DNA from: Todiramphus chloris collaris
Taxonomy: Eukaryota; Chordata; Aves; Coraciiformes; Alcedinidae
DNA length: 64,000 bases
Direction of reading: 5' to 3'
Assembly (NCBI GenBank): GCA_025345505.1
Contig: JANVCC010000073.1
Span: 10,264,628 to 10,328,627 of the forward strand
Shown here: positions 62,359 through 64,000 of the stretch, one piece after another
Layout: the number at the start of each line of letters is the position of its first letter
How positions within the stretch are numbered: position 1 is the first letter of the stretch
The notes under the pieces: generated by a model
Database searches by the model: none
Seen by the model: the letters and a program-made list of their open reading frames with translations, nothing else
What the model was told of the DNA's origin: nothing
Made by a program: the position numbers and the translations under genes

Positions 62359-64000
62359 AAAACATAGCTGCACCTTGTTATGTCCTTCCTACAGTAAAAT
62401 GTCAGTCTACCAAGAAGTATGGATTTGCAAATACAAAGGTGCAAATACAGAACTACTTTTTAGTAGTTCTTCAGCTGCCAGGCTGCTGACTTCAGGATGC
62501 TAAGTAAGACTTTGGGATATACTGGAATGGCATGCTGTTCATGAGACAGCCTCATTTAGAAATGGAGGTAGCTAGCAGCAAGATAGACAGTAAAAAGTCT
62601 CTCTGAGATTCACACCTACTGTTTAGAGGGCTTTATCTCCCATAATATTTCCTACATGTGTTAAGCTGTATTGCACAACAACATGCAAGGTCTATGTAAG
62701 AAAGGCAGAGCAATCAGCATCTCTCCAAGAATACTAGGTATGGGAGGGGAAGCTGGTTTATATGCCTACTTCTCAGCCTTTTCTGGCATTTTGGTCTCAT
62801 TATCACCCATTTCAGAATGACTATGAACTTTGCTAGTATCACTCAAGCTGTACTCCAGGTGTTGGGGTTTGAGAAGCCAACAGATGTAGGCAATACATCT
62901 ATACAGTCATGGTATTCAAATTTCTTGATTGACACTTTGCTGGTTCAAGTTTAGCTTAAATCTGGAGTAGCTCAATCTCCTGGCAAGCAAACTCAGGCAC
63001 TGAAGTGCAGCTGCTTTGAATGTATGGATGCAGGAGATTCAAACTGTGTTACATAGCAAAACCATATCCACATATATATAATACTGACATGCACCTGGAG
63101 TCCATGTCCAGCTTTAAAGCTAAAGCTGATCACGACAAAAGCCAAATGATTCTACCTACACTTGATGAGTACATTTGGCACACTAGGATCCGTGGGTTTT
63201 TATGGACAGACCCTTTTCACAATAAATATGCTAAAAAGCTTTTACTGATAATACATTAACAGTGACGAACTTGTGAGCCTTGAAATAATAATCCCAGGAG
63301 CTATTGTAAAATCTCTTCAGGGAATCAAATGCTGATTTTTTTTTTTTTTTTTCCTAGCATTTATTCCTGCTTTTCTCACTTATGCAAAAAGAATAATGTT
63401 CATAGCACTGATACACACGGTGAATTACTATTGATTTTATCAAATCACTCAGATGCATATCAGTGTTAAAGCAACTAGGAGGCCATTTATTGCTTTCTAT
63501 AGTGTATTCGGCATTGATGAGCATTGTGTGCTGAGAATGGTGCTATTTGCATTGTTGAAGGAAACGACTCTGGGTAGCCTGAAAATGCACTCAGTTTGTT
63601 AATTGGATAAAATACTTTCTTTGTTGGTAATTGGTTCATTCCTCTCCCCACCTCCCAAAATCTGAATTTACTGAAAGGCTTTTTGAACAAGGAAGGAGGG
63701 GAGAAATAGTCATGAAATTAATAGGCATAGTCCTTCTATGAAAAGGAAAATTAGTCTTTTAGAATGGTATGGAAGAATGTAATTCATGTATTCATCTTTA
63801 GTATATGTTTCAGAACTGTCAATTTATACAATCTCCTAGTTTATAGCCTGATTTAAAACTGTTCTGTTTATTTGCATATAAAAAAGACTGTTTCTTTTTC
63901 CATATAGTATCTGCTTGGGTAGCACGTAATACACTTAGAAGTGATTTAATTCTAATAATCTGAAATGACAAGTATTGTATGGGTTTTCTGTTGGCATTAA
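62359..64000. other. Unique non-coding DNA
   Basis: No gene is recognised. A T run at about 63337-63352, followed by CCTAG, resembles a splice acceptor, but no open exon follows. Confidence 0.6.

Noticed and set aside
62175..62489. 104-codon frame with repeated Gly-Arg-Lys-Glu units
   Set aside because: Translation of the (GGAA)19 array.
63337..63356. Pyrimidine tract plus AG as a splice acceptor
   Set aside because: No open exon or conserved coding text follows.
1..64000. tRNA, rRNA, CRISPR arrays, operons or bacterial-type genes
   Set aside because: None of the expected box motifs, repeat-spacer structures or long tightly packed coding frames occur; the window is vertebrate non-coding DNA.

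Overview
This is a 64-kb piece of a bird nuclear genome. The base composition is AT-rich. There are no bacterial-style gene runs, and no intact multi-exon gene can be read from the sequence. The bird assignment rests on the repeats. Several 5'-truncated CR1 LINEs carry the avian-type octamer tail (ATTCTATG or its complement). Several retroviral LTRs resemble the ERVL-type LTRs common in neoavian birds, with ends TGTCCTGG at one side and CA at the other. I cannot name the species. The window is best described as a gene desert or the inside of a very long intron, filled with repeats of different ages.

Layout: 1-6063 is unique sequence with one CR1 tail (2948-2995). 6064-6606 is a minus-strand LTR, and 6644-7055 beside it is a frameshifted coding-like relic. 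9013-9355 is a minus-strand LTR with an alpharetrovirus-like TATA/AATAAA layout. 11164-12205 is a minus-strand CR1. 17300-17788 is a truncated LTR. 22354-22742 is a clean plus-strand solo LTR with perfect 5-bp target duplications. 25837 to about 26650 is a third LTR type. 28503-28822 is an internally deleted LTR. 32207-32371 is a polypurine microsatellite containing an assembly gap of 10 N.

35413-40397 is the most complex part. One LTR copy is split by about 4.27 kb of other material that contains an unrecognised Trp/Cys-rich open frame and a CR1. 45205-46175 is a CR1 interrupted by an LTR. 49589-49856 and 50412-50970 are two CR1 copies with their 3' ends facing each other. 54404-54806 is a solo LTR with perfect 6-bp duplications and a 12-bp triplication, and is probably the youngest insertion here. 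60455-61330 is a plus-strand CR1. 62283-62358 is a (GGAA)19 array.

The only coding capacity I can support is decayed: CR1 reverse transcriptase C-terminal fragments, the relic at 6.6-7.1 kb and the open frame at 37.1-37.6 kb. The rest is unique non-coding DNA in which I see no genes, tRNAs, rRNAs or CRISPR arrays. I found no convincing new biological system. The nested insertions and the two unidentified coding relics are the points most worth checking.
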